33,614 nucleotides of DNA. Origin: Thermodesulfovibrionia bacterium. GTDB taxonomy: Bacteria; Nitrospirota; Thermodesulfovibrionia; JACRGW01. The stretch spans positions 1,104 to 34,717 of the forward strand of contig CAKKSD010000062.1 of NCBI GenBank assembly GCA_919902995.1, given 5' to 3'. The notes beneath the pieces were generated by a model. That model saw nothing but the letters and a program-made list of their open reading frames with translations, was not told where the DNA came from and made no database searches. Shown here one piece after another: positions 5,946 through 14,091 of this stretch (the stretch's first letter is position 1; every line of letters begins with the position of its first letter). Made by a program: the position numbers and the translations under genes.

Positions 5946-7097
5946 TTACTGCTTTACACTGAGCAACATATAGAATCCTGCGGTACCGAAGAGGAGATTC
6001 CCAATCCATGCAGCAAAGAAAGGGGGAAAGATACCTGCACGGCCAAGAGATATCCCTATGTAGAAGACAAGAACGAAGAAGATAGCTATAACAATACTAG
6101 TCCCTATACCCTTTACTATCCCTTCATCTCTACCACTCCTAAAAGAGAAAGGGATACCAAAAAGGGCTACTATAAAACTTACCAATGAATTAGAGACTTT
6201 GGAATGAAGATCTACTATGTATCTCAGGGCATTAAATCCAGCATTTTTAAGTTTTTGTATATAGTTATAAAGCTCGATGATATTCATCTCTTCAGATTTC
6301 TTCTCTACCATCTTTAGATCTTTAGGGTCTTCGGAAAAGTTATAATAGATGGCATCAAATTCTTTCTCATCCATGATACCATTAGTAGAAAATTTCCTTA
6401 TCTTACCATTTATAAAGATCCATCTTGCTCCATCCCAGCGTACCTCTTTTGCGTCCACTCTTTCAATAAGATTGAACTTATCGTCAAATCTGTACAGTGT
6501 AAGTCCATTGAAGTTCTCTCCATCAGGTTGTAATAAATCAATATTTATGACAGCGTTATCCTTTCCTCTCATCCATACCCTGTTCTGCTGGAAAAATGCC
6601 TTTAGTGTTTTCTTCTTTATCTTAACATCCTTAATATAATTCATTCTCTGGTTAGCAGAAAAAACGAGGGACTCATTAAAGACAAATGAGATAAGGCTTA
6701 TTAATAAGGCTACAGCAAGTATGGGAATGGCTACTGAATAAAGGCTGACCCCTGCTGCTCTCATAGCCACGATCTCACTGTTTCTTGACAGGATTCCGAG
6801 AGTCAGAATAGTAGAAAGGAGAACAGCCATTGGAGCACCGTAAAAAAGGACCCGGGGTGTATAGAAAATAAAATACTCAATGATAGTTCCAGCAGAGGCA
6901 TGATATTCAATAAAATCATCAATTTTCTCGAATAATTCAATTAGAATGGAAATGCACAGGAGGCCCATGATGGTAAGGCTAAAGAGCTTGAAAAATTCCC
7001 TCAGGATATAACGGGTCAGGATGGTCGGGATAGAAAACCTGAAAAGACTTTTAGTGAATGCGTCTTCAGATGTTATTCTTGAAGAATAAGTTCTCAT
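5946..7097 (-). CDS. lptG: LPS export permease, LptG/LptF family (second gene)
   Basis: A 383-residue YjgP/YjgQ-family permease. It has an N-terminal membrane block (FKLFSLTIMGLLCISILIEL), a second and third helix around FYTPRVLFYGAPMAVLLSTIL, and the conserved cytoplasmic loop NSEIVAMRAAGVSLYSVAIP. A large periplasmic beta-jellyroll domain (about residues 140-280) follows, then three C-terminal helices. In the Lpt system, two such permeases with the LptB ATPase pull lipopolysaccharide out of the inner membrane and pass it to LptA through the jellyroll. It overlaps lptF by 4 bases (ATGA). The assignment of G versus F follows gene order and is the less certain part. The LptB, LptA and LptC genes are not in the window. 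Confidence 0.88.
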   Translation of the reverse strand: MRTYSSRITSEDAFTKSLFRFSIPTILTRYILREFFKLFSLTIMGLLCISILIELFEKIDDFIEYHASAGTIIEYFIFYTPRVLFYGAPMAVLLSTILTLGILSRNSEIVAMRAAGVSLYSVAIPILAVALLISLISFVFNESLVFSANQRMNYIKDVKIKKKTLKAFFQQNRVWMRGKDNAVINIDLLQPDGENFNGLTLYRFDDKFNLIERVDAKEVRWDGARWIFINGKIRKFSTNGIMDEKEFDAIYYNFSEDPKDLKMVEKKSEEMNIIELYNYIQKLKNAGFNALRYIVDLHSKVSNSLVSFIVALFGIPFSFRSGRDEGIVKGIGTSIVIAIFFVLVFYIGISLGRAGIFPPFFAAWIGNLLFGTAGFYMLLSVKQ

Positions 7098-8287
7098 AAA
7101 TTCTTGAATTTTCCTTTTAACACCCGCAGAACCTTCTCTATAGTATTTTGATAGACATTAGAAATCCTCTTTAAACCCTTTGATTCTGTTGATCGTGAAG
7201 ATCTATCAAAAAGAAAAAGCCCTATTGCACCAAAGATAATATTCGGTGTCCACATCGCAAAGAAAGGATGGATCTTGCCTTCCTGGGCTAAATTTTCTCC
7301 AGTCGTAATAAAGATATAATATATAAGAATAACGCCCAGACTGATTGCAAATCCTCCCATCCTGCCTGATTTCTTAGTTAAAAGACCGAGGGGTGGGCCT
7401 ATAATCCCAAAAATCAGGCATGCAAAAGGAATTGAAAATTTCTTATGCAGGTCTACAAGCAAGACATAATGGTTTTTCCCTTCTCTTTTGTAATTCTCCA
7501 TCTTTTCCTTAAGTTCTGAAATAGTCATTTCACGGCTGCCCTTTGGAACCTTAATCTGGCCTGTCAGATTTTTACCAAAATCTATCTGGAGATCATACGA
7601 ATTAAATTGTGCCTTATTGTAAGAAGCGGTATCTTTACGCTGACTATGGATACTCCCATCCCAGAGCTTGAGGACAACCCTCAGATTAGATGCATCAGAG
7701 ATGAAGGCACCCTTCTTAGCTACTATGGTATAGGGTTCCTGCGGGTTTCTGACATCCGAAATAAATACCTCTTTAAGTTCTTTCGAAGAAGACATTTCCC
7801 TAACATATATTATAAGACCTTCGAAGGTGTCATTAAAAACTCCTGCTTCGATTCCGACTGATGCCCTCGTTTTGACAATATTAAAAAGTAGGTTTTTAAA
7901 CGCCTGATTTCCAAGAGGAAGAAGAGATATCATTATATAGGTCGTAAGGATAACACCTAATAAAGAGATTGTGATCACCGGAGGAAGGAGTCCATAAAGC
8001 CCCACACCGCTCGCTTTAAGGGCAGTGATTTCGTTATCAGCTGAGAGTCTACTGAAGGTTACTAATACTGCCAGCAGTATAGCCATTGGTATAGTCACAG
8101 CGAAAAAAGAGGGGAGGATGTAGAGAATTAGTTCAAGGATTGATGACAGCGGAACGCCCTTATTTATGACCATCTCTATGAGTCTTCTGATTTTATCCAT
8201 CAAGAGGGTAAAAGTGAATACTAAAAGCCCGAGAGAAAAAGTGATGACAAGCTCACTGAAAATGTACCTATTGATAATCCGAAACAT
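7094..8287 (-). CDS. lptF: LPS export permease, LptF family (first gene)
   Basis: A 397-residue YjgP/YjgQ-family permease. The N-terminus MFRIINRYIFSELVITFSLG leads into the first helix. The loop ADNEITALKASGVGLYGLLPPV is the family's conserved coupling region. A periplasmic domain (about 130-270) and three C-terminal helices (IPFACLIFGIIGPPLGLLT and following) complete the fold. It is first in a two-gene unit with lptG and ends in TGA, which shows that UGA is a normal stop codon in this genome. The partner permease overlaps by 4 bases. It acts in the inner membrane in LPS transport. Confidence 0.88.
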   Translation of the reverse strand: MFRIINRYIFSELVITFSLGLLVFTFTLLMDKIRRLIEMVINKGVPLSSILELILYILPSFFAVTIPMAILLAVLVTFSRLSADNEITALKASGVGLYGLLPPVITISLLGVILTTYIMISLLPLGNQAFKNLLFNIVKTRASVGIEAGVFNDTFEGLIIYVREMSSSKELKEVFISDVRNPQEPYTIVAKKGAFISDASNLRVVLKLWDGSIHSQRKDTASYNKAQFNSYDLQIDFGKNLTGQIKVPKGSREMTISELKEKMENYKREGKNHYVLLVDLHKKFSIPFACLIFGIIGPPLGLLTKKSGRMGGFAISLGVILIYYIFITTGENLAQEGKIHPFFAMWTPNIIFGAIGLFLFDRSSRSTESKGLKRISNVYQNTIEKVLRVLKGKFKNL

Positions 8288-8357
8288 TATTAACTTATTT
8301 TATAATAATTTATATTTAATGTAAAGAATTCCTGTATCTTATTCACGAAAAAAAGAC

Positions 8358-8386
8358 TTGACACCGTCCTATTGTTGTGTTATTTA
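8358..8386 (+). promoter_or_regulatory. Sigma-70-type promoter for the cold-shock gene
   Basis: TTGACA at 8358-8363, a 17-base spacer, then TATTTA at 8381-8386. This is a perfect -35 and a fair -10. It leaves a leader of roughly 40 bases before the GTG start. Confidence 0.65.
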
Positions 8387-8433
8387 ATTTCCAATAGTCA
8401 TCAGATATTTTTACTAAGGAGGTGAAGTTGTAG

Positions 8434-8640
8434 GTGAGAGCCAGCGGTAAGATTAAGTGGTTTAATGATAGCAAGGGATTTGGATTCATTGAGCGTGAAA
8501 CGGGAAAGGATGTCTTTGTACATTATTCAGCTCTTCAGCAAGATGGATTTAAAAGCCTCAAGGAAGGTGAACTGGTTGAGTTTGATATTGTGGAAGGCCC
8601 TAAAGGCCCTCAGGCAAGTAATGTAGTTAAACTAAACTAA
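8434..8640 (+). CDS. Cold-shock protein (CspA family)
   Basis: A 68-residue single cold-shock domain: [17 protein letters not shown] contains RNP1 (KGFGFIE), DVFVHYSAL contains RNP2, and [17 protein letters not shown] closes the barrel. It binds single-stranded RNA/DNA as a chaperone. The start is GTG 8434, preceded by AAGGAGGTG. It follows a strong promoter and precedes a small lipoprotein gene with its own strong ribosome-binding site. Confidence 0.93.
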   Translation: MRASGKIKWFNDSKGFGFIERETGKDVFVHYSALQQDGFKSLKEGELVEFDIVEGPKGPQASNVVKLN

Positions 8641-8680
8641 CAACTACAATAAACTTTTTTTAGAAAGGAGGTGAATTTAA

Positions 8681-8860
8681 ATGAAAAAGATATTGGCTTT
8701 ACTAATATCGTTAATTTTTATAGTAACACTTTCGATGACTATTGGTTGTCCAAAGAAGGAGGAACCAAAACCAACACCTTCACCAGCAGCCCCTGCAGCA
8801 CCTGAGAAGCCAGCTGAGGCACCTCCAGCAGCACCAGAGAAAGCACCTGAGAAAAAGTAA
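8681..8860 (+). CDS. Small Pro/Ala/Lys-rich lipoprotein
   Basis: A 59-residue protein from ATG 8681, with an excellent ribosome-binding site (AAAGGAGGTG). Residues 1-22 form a signal peptide (KKILALLISLIFIVTLSMT) ending at Cys23 in the lipobox-like TIGC. The mature part is only 36 residues made of Pro, Ala, Glu and Lys (PEKPAEAPPAAPEKAPEKK), a low-complexity, probably extended tail. Lgt, which would lipidate it, is encoded at 25520-26290. Function unknown; it could be a small envelope spacer. A strong terminator follows at 8886. Confidence 0.75.
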   Translation: MKKILALLISLIFIVTLSMTIGCPKKEEPKPTPSPAAPAAPEKPAEAPPAAPEKAPEKK

Positions 8861-8885
8861 GGCTGCCATGTTAAGATTATCTCTT

Positions 8886-8915
8886 AAAAAAGGTCCTCCC
8901 AGGAGGGCCTTTTTT
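8886..8915 (+). terminator. Rho-independent terminator after the lipoprotein gene
   Basis: The arm AAAAAAGGTCCTCC pairs with GGAGGGCCTTTTTT across a 2-base gap with one G-U pair. The A-tract/T-tract makes it usable on both strands. Confidence 0.85.
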
Positions 8916-8971
8916 ATCCCTTGATATTTTAATCCCTTTATGTTAAAAATAGTCACCCTACAATTTTTTAT

Positions 8972-8994
8972 AAGAGTGGGTATCCCCCACTCTT
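8972..8994. terminator. Second hairpin terminator before rimP
   Basis: A perfect 9-bp stem AAGAGTGGG/CCCACTCTT with a 5-base loop, followed by TTGTTTT. It lies 86 bases downstream of the first hairpin start and 75 bases before rimP, so it isolates the rimP operon from upstream transcription. Confidence 0.75.
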
Positions 8995-9068
8995 TTGTTT
9001 TAGAAGACTTAACTTGAACCCTATATTATCGTTGGGTTAAGAGGTAAGGATTTACTGGAGATGGGTAT

Positions 9069-9536
9069 TTGGATAAAGACGAAATTAACTCTGCTATTCA
9101 TAACGTGATATTGCCTATTGCAAGGGCATCAGGGATAGAATTAATTGAAATGCGGTACCATCGCAGGAGGGAAGGACGTTCTATCTTACGGATTTTCATA
9201 GATAAAGAAGGTGGTGTTACCATAGATGACTGTGAACGGTTTAGCCGTGAAGTCGAGGCTGAATTGGACGTGGAAGACCTTATTGCTGAATCATATGTCC
9301 TTGAGGTCTCTTCCCCTGGTCTTGACAGATCACTCAGGAGGATCGAGGATTACATGAAAAATATAGGGAAACTTGCAAATCTGACTACCTCCACGCCATT
9401 CAAAAACATGAGATTCTTCATAGGCAGGATCACTAAGGTAGAGGGAGATTCTATAATTTTGATCCTGGAAAACGGAGAGGAACTCAGCATTCCTTTCATG
9501 CAGATATCAAAGGCAAATTTAAGGATAGAGCTTTAA
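9069..9536 (+). CDS. rimP: Ribosome maturation factor RimP
   Basis: A 155-residue protein with the RimP pattern: an N-terminal alpha/beta domain (ILPIARASGIELIEMRYHRRREGRSILRIFID), the conserved VTIDDCERFSREVEAELD, the motif YVLEVSSPGLDRSL, and a C-terminal SH3-like domain. It assists late 30S subunit assembly. The start is TTG 9069, with GGAG about 9 bases before; no in-frame ATG lies nearby. It is followed by nusA, the standard rimP-nusA order. Confidence 0.93.
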   Translation: MDKDEINSAIHNVILPIARASGIELIEMRYHRRREGRSILRIFIDKEGGVTIDDCERFSREVEAELDVEDLIAESYVLEVSSPGLDRSLRRIEDYMKNIGKLANLTTSTPFKNMRFFIGRITKVEGDSIILILENGEELSIPFMQISKANLRIEL

Positions 9537-9562
9537 AGGTCTACGACCTTTAGGGAGGATTT

Positions 9563-10855
9563 ATGAATCATGAGCTTATTCAACTCCTTGAACAGATAAG
9601 CAAGGAGAGGGGGATATCAAAAGAGAGCCTTGCAGAAACCATAGAGTCTGCTCTGCTTTCAGCCGCCAGAAAGAAGTACGGTCCTCAGAACATAAAAATC
9701 CATCTCGACCCTAAGACTGGAAATATGGATGTAGTTTCTATCAAAAAGGTCGTAGAAGGTATAACTAATCCCCAGACTGAGATCTCTGTAGAAGAAGCAA
9801 AAAAGATCGATCCCGATAAAGTTCCCGAAGATGAAATTGAGATTAAACTCAACTTTAAGGACCTTGGAAGGATAGCCGCGCAGACAGCCAAACAGGTTAT
9901 CCTCCAGAAGGTAAAGGAGGCCGAAAGAGAAATAATCTTCAACGAGTTTAAGAAGAAGGAAGGGCAGACGGTTCATGGCGTTATACTCAGGCAGGAGAAG
10001 GGTGCCTATATCGTTGACCTGGGAAAGACTGAGGGAATTCTTCCTGTTAAAGAGCAGATTCCCAGGGAAGGATTCAGGAGGGGTGACAGGGTGAGGGCTT
10101 ATATACTTGAGGTCAGAGATTCCACTAAGGGTCCTCAGATAATCCTTTCCAGAACTCACCCTAATTTTGTCGCACGTCTCTTTGAGATGGAAGTGCCTGA
10201 AATATATGAGGGTATTATCGAGATAAAGGTAGTAGTAAGGGAAGCAGGAGACAGGGCAAAGATAGGGGTCTTTTCGAGAGACCCTGAAGTTGATCCTGTT
10301 GGTGCCTGTGTTGGGTTAAAAGGCTCGAGGGTACAGTCAGTAGTAAGGGAGTTAAGAGGAGAAAAGATAGATATTATCCCCTGGACAGATGACCCCAGAG
10401 TACTTATTTCAAAAGCCTTAAGTCCAGCCACTATTGAAAAGGTGGGTATAAATAAAGAGAATAAATCTGCACTTGTAGTAGTCTCTGATCAACAGCTCTC
10501 CTTAGCTATCGGAAAAAAGGGACAGAATGTGAGGCTCGCTGCGAAACTCACTGGTTGGGACATAGATATTATAAGCACCGAGGAATACGAAAAGGAAAAG
10601 GCTGCAGAAGCTGAGAGAGAGATGGAAGCTGCCATAGGTAAAGAACAGGCTAAAATGACACCATTAACAATGCTATCAGGGGTTGGTGATAAAACAGCAA
10701 CGCTTCTTGAAGAAGCTGGTTATAAAACAGTTGAAGATGTCGTATCCCTGAGTATAGAGTCCCTCAAGGCCATACCCGGGGTAGGAGAAAAGACAGCCCA
10801 AAAGATTATAAAAGGTGCGCGGGAAAAACTCGGGTTAAGGGATGGAGAAGCTTGA
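9563..10855 (+). CDS. nusA: Transcription elongation/termination factor NusA
   Basis: A 430-residue protein with all expected parts: the N-terminal RNA-polymerase-binding domain (about 1-125), an S1 domain (GQTVHGVILRQEKGAYIVDLG), KH1 (GDRAKIGVFSRDPEVDPVGA) and KH2 (VVVSDQQLSLAIGKKGQNVR). A C-terminal helix-hairpin-helix pair follows (LSGVGDKTATLLEEAGYKT, then IPGVGEKTAQKI). ATG 9563 has AGGGAGG upstream. Normally rnpM/infB would follow. Here the stop (GAA GCT TGA) overlaps the recG start by 14 bases, so recG is coupled to nusA. Confidence 0.96.
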   Translation: MNHELIQLLEQISKERGISKESLAETIESALLSAARKKYGPQNIKIHLDPKTGNMDVVSIKKVVEGITNPQTEISVEEAKKIDPDKVPEDEIEIKLNFKDLGRIAAQTAKQVILQKVKEAEREIIFNEFKKKEGQTVHGVILRQEKGAYIVDLGKTEGILPVKEQIPREGFRRGDRVRAYILEVRDSTKGPQIILSRTHPNFVARLFEMEVPEIYEGIIEIKVVVREAGDRAKIGVFSRDPEVDPVGACVGLKGSRVQSVVRELRGEKIDIIPWTDDPRVLISKALSPATIEKVGINKENKSALVVVSDQQLSLAIGKKGQNVRLAAKLTGWDIDIISTEEYEKEKAAEAEREMEAAIGKEQAKMTPLTMLSGVGDKTATLLEEAGYKTVEDVVSLSIESLKAIPGVGEKTAQKIIKGAREKLGLRDGEA

Positions 10856-12929
10856 TATACCCATCAGGTATGTCAGGGGGATAGGACCCAAAAGAGCAGA
10901 ATTCCTCAAGCGACTTGGGATAGAAACCCTGGAAGATGCCCTCTATTACCTCCCTAAACGATATGAAGACAGAAGAAGTTTTAAAAAGATTTCAGAACTT
11001 ACTACGAATGGCCCTGAGACTATATCAGGGCAGGTTATCGATTCAGGCATAAGGATTACACCCAGGCAGAAAAAGAAAATCTTTGAATTGGTAGTTCATG
11101 ATGGCACAGGGGTAATTACAGGAAAATGGTTTAATCAGCCCTTTATGCAGAAGGTATTCAAGGTTGGACAGAAGACCATCCTTACCGGAACTGTAATGAA
11201 GAGTCGTTATAGCTATGGATGGGAGATAGAGAATCCTGAGTATGAAATCATAGAAGACGAAGAGAGAGATATTATACATACGGGCAGAATAGTTCCTATA
11301 TATGGTGCTACTGAAGGGCTTTCTCCGCGATACCTCCGTTCCATAATGAAGAGGATAATTGATCATTATTCCCCTAATGTTTCCGAATTTCTCCCTGAGA
11401 ATATAGTAACTGGATATAACTTTCCACCTCTGTCTGAGGCAATAAGAGAGTCGCATTTCCCCGATCATACCGACATCGAAGCCCTCAACCAAGGAAAGGG
11501 AATGGCTCGAGAGAGGCTTATCTTCGATGAGCTTTTTCTCCTCGAGTTAGGCCTCTCCCTCAGAAAAGGTAAGGAATCTATAGAAAAGGGGATTCCATTT
11601 AAGGCAGACTCCATTTTACTGAAACGCCTTAGGGAAAACATCCCCTTTAAGCTTACCAATGCCCAGGAAAAGGTCTTTGAAGAAATCAGATCCGATATGT
11701 CCTCCCCACATCCAATGAACAGATTGCTCCAGGGAGATGTAGGAAGCGGAAAAACGGTTGTTGCACTCCAGGCCATGCTCATCGCTATAGAGAATGGTTA
11801 TCAGGCAGTTATTATGGCACCAACCGAGATCTTAGCCGAACAACATTACTTAAATATCCATAGAACAATTGAAATATTTGGTTTAAAGGTATCCCTTCTG
11901 ACAAAAAGCCTGAAAGATAAGGATAGAAAGGATATCTTAAAGAAGATCGCAGATGGTGATATACACTTGGTTGTTGGCACCCATGCCCTTATTCAGGAAG
12001 GAGTAATATTTAAAGCTTTAGGACTCGCCATAATAGATGAACAACACAGGTTTGGAGTTATTCAGAGGACTAACCTGAGAAAGAAGGGCATAAATCCCCA
12101 TATCCTTGTTATGACAGCTACCCCTATACCGAGGACACTGGCACTTACACTTTATGGTGACCTTGACATATCGATTATTGATGAACTTCCTCCTGAAAGG
12201 AGGCCTGTCGAAACAATACTTTTTAAGGAATCAATGAGGTCAAAGGTATATCTAAAACTGGAGGAGGAAATAAAAAAGGGAAGACAGGCCTATGTTGTTT
12301 ACCCCCTTATAGAAGAATCAGAGAAGGTGTATCTCAAGGCTGCTGTAGAAATGTCTGAAAGGCTCAAAAAAAACTTTCCACACAGAAGAATCGCACTCAT
12401 CCATGGGAGGATAAAGGCAAGAGAAAGGGAAAAGATAATGGATTCCTTCAAGAACGGCGATGTAGATATCCTGGTATCTACAACAGTGATTGAGGTTGGG
12501 TTGGATATCGCTAATGCAACAGTTATGGTTATTGAACATGCTGAGAGGTTTGGTCTTGCCCAACTTCACCAGTTAAGGGGAAGGGTTGGAAGGGGTTCTT
12601 CACAATCGTACTGTCTCTTGATGACTCCTGATTACTTTTCTGAAGAGGCAGACAGAAGGCTACAGGCACTTGTCAGGACAAATGATGGTTTTCGTATTGC
12701 TGAAGAAGACCTCTCTATACGGGGTCCTGGTGAACTTTTTGGAACAAAACAGTCAGGACTGCCAGATCTGAAAATAGCTAATCTTATAAGAGACAGTAGT
12801 GTCCTTGAGATTGCAAGAAAGGAGGCATTCTTTCTATCGAAAGAGGACCAATTTCTCAAAAGTCATCCAGCCTTGAAGGATACCCTTGAGAGGAAATGGA
12901 AGGGAAGGCTTGGATTCGTATTAAATTAG
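10842..12929 (+). CDS. recG: ATP-dependent DNA helicase RecG
   Basis: A 695-residue protein, full length for RecG. The N-terminal wedge domain follows an HhH-like start (PIRYVRGIGPKRAEFLKRLG). Walker A is GDVGSGKTVVALQAML, the DEQH box is IIDEQHRFGVIQR, motif III is VMTATPIPRTLALTLYGDLD, and the C-terminal motifs include STTVIEVGLDIANATVMVIE and QLHQLRGRVGRG. It remodels stalled replication forks and D-loops. Its start lies inside the end of nusA, an unusual pairing that suggests translational coupling. Confidence 0.96.
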   Translation: MEKLDIPIRYVRGIGPKRAEFLKRLGIETLEDALYYLPKRYEDRRSFKKISELTTNGPETISGQVIDSGIRITPRQKKKIFELVVHDGTGVITGKWFNQPFMQKVFKVGQKTILTGTVMKSRYSYGWEIENPEYEIIEDEERDIIHTGRIVPIYGATEGLSPRYLRSIMKRIIDHYSPNVSEFLPENIVTGYNFPPLSEAIRESHFPDHTDIEALNQGKGMARERLIFDELFLLELGLSLRKGKESIEKGIPFKADSILLKRLRENIPFKLTNAQEKVFEEIRSDMSSPHPMNRLLQGDVGSGKTVVALQAMLIAIENGYQAVIMAPTEILAEQHYLNIHRTIEIFGLKVSLLTKSLKDKDRKDILKKIADGDIHLVVGTHALIQEGVIFKALGLAIIDEQHRFGVIQRTNLRKKGINPHILVMTATPIPRTLALTLYGDLDISIIDELPPERRPVETILFKESMRSKVYLKLEEEIKKGRQAYVVYPLIEESEKVYLKAAVEMSERLKKNFPHRRIALIHGRIKAREREKIMDSFKNGDVDILVSTTVIEVGLDIANATVMVIEHAERFGLAQLHQLRGRVGRGSSQSYCLLMTPDYFSEEADRRLQALVRTNDGFRIAEEDLSIRGPGELFGTKQSGLPDLKIANLIRDSSVLEIARKEAFFLSKEDQFLKSHPALKDTLERKWKGRLGFVLN

Positions 12930-12983
12930 GAATTTAAGCATAATAAATTGCAGATCATTTACTTTTATGATAATCTATAGATT

Positions 12984-13334
12984 ATGATTCTTTGGGATAA
13001 GATAATAAAGAATGCCGAGGAGGGCATAAAATCAATAAGGAAAGGTACTACTATTTTGGCTGAGAGGGCCAGGATAGAGGCCAGCCTTGCAAAAATCCTT
13101 TTCGAAAAGGAAAAGGTAGAAAAGAGGATTAAGACTCTTTATCAGAAGATTGGGGAAAAGATTTATACCCTGACAGCAAAAAAGGAGAAAAATATTCTGA
13201 AGGACAAAGAAATTGCAGAATCACTTGAAGAACTCGTTAGACTTAAAGAGGATCTGAATAAACTCGAAAGGGAATCGAGGCTTATATCATCAGGAGAGGT
13301 TGAGGAAACAGTGCCCACAACCCTTAAGGAGTAA
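12984..13334 (+). CDS. Coiled-coil protein of unknown function
   Basis: A 116-residue, strongly charged helical protein. About residues 25-100 form a heptad-rich coiled coil (AERARIEASLAKILFEKEKV, then EELVRLKEDLNKLERES). It has no signal peptide and no cysteine. It lies between recG and the prepilin peptidase gene with short gaps (54 and 13 bases), so it probably belongs to the same transcript. Related short coiled-coil ORFs occur in many genomes without a known role; I do not recognise a named family. Confidence 0.7.
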   Translation: MILWDKIIKNAEEGIKSIRKGTTILAERARIEASLAKILFEKEKVEKRIKTLYQKIGEKIYTLTAKKEKNILKDKEIAESLEELVRLKEDLNKLERESRLISSGEVEETVPTTLKE

Positions 13335-13347
13335 AGAGTCCATATAG

Positions 13348-14091
13348 ATGCTGGTTTATTTGGTGGTCTTTGTCTTCGGGGCTGTTGTTGGTAGTTTTTT
13401 GAATGTCTGTATCTTCAGAATCCCCAGGGGTGAATCACTTATCCTACCTCCATCCAGATGCCCCAATTGCAATAAAAGGATTGCGATCTATGATAATATC
13501 CCCATTCTCAGCTATATCTTATTAAAAGGGAAATGTAGCAGCTGTAATTCCAAGATTCCAATAAGGTATCCTATTGTAGAAGTCCTAAACGGCCTCTTTT
13601 ATACACTCCTTTTTTTTTCATTTGGATGGGGTTTCCAATTTCTTGTTTACTCAGCTTTTCTCTCAGTCCTGATCATTATAACCTTTATAGATATTGATCA
13701 CCAGATCATTCCTGACAGGATTACCCTCCCAGGAATTTTCCTCGGTATACTGCTAGCCTCAACACTTCTGCCTTTAGGCATTAAGAACTCTTTGTTAGGT
13801 GTTTTTCTTGGAGGAGGTCTTTTCTACCTAACGGCAGTTCTCAGTCGTGGAGGTATGGGGGGAGGAGATATAAAACTCATTGCTATGATAGGTGCGTTTA
13901 TCGGCTGGAAGGGGGTAATAATCACTATCTTCCTTGCAGCCCTTTCAGGCTCTCTGGTTGGGATCTTCCTTATGGTTTTCATGGGTAAAGGCAGGAAACA
14001 TAAGATATCCTTTGGGCCATTCCTCGCCTCAGGAGCCACCTTTAGTCTCTTCTGGGGAAAGGATTTAATCGAATGGTATCTGAATATATAG
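13348..14091 (+). CDS. pilD: Type IV prepilin peptidase / N-methyltransferase (A24 family)
   Basis: A 247-residue integral membrane protein. The cytoplasmic zinc loop has two CxxC pairs (Cys38/Cys41 and Cys63/Cys66), the mark of the bifunctional PilD form. The two catalytic acids are in FIDIDHQIIPD (Asp115/Asp117) and GGGDIKLIAM (Asp174), which fit the aspartyl-protease GxGD class. It cleaves prepilin leader peptides and methylates the new N-terminus, serving type IV pili or type II secretion. It overlaps the next gene, a histidine kinase, by 19 bases, which suggests the kinase may regulate pili or secretion. Confidence 0.92.
   Translation: MLVYLVVFVFGAVVGSFLNVCIFRIPRGESLILPPSRCPNCNKRIAIYDNIPILSYILLKGKCSSCNSKIPIRYPIVEVLNGLFYTLLFFSFGWGFQFLVYSAFLSVLIIITFIDIDHQIIPDRITLPGIFLGILLASTLLPLGIKNSLLGVFLGGGLFYLTAVLSRGGMGGGDIKLIAMIGAFIGWKGVIITIFLAALSGSLVGIFLMVFMGKGRKHKISFGPFLASGATFSLFWGKDLIEWYLNI

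Noticed and set aside
8742-8924. Gln/His-rich frame overlapping the small lipoprotein
   Set aside because: It is another frame of the repetitive Pro/Ala tail and runs through the terminator. The lipoprotein frame has a strong ribosome-binding site and a lipobox.
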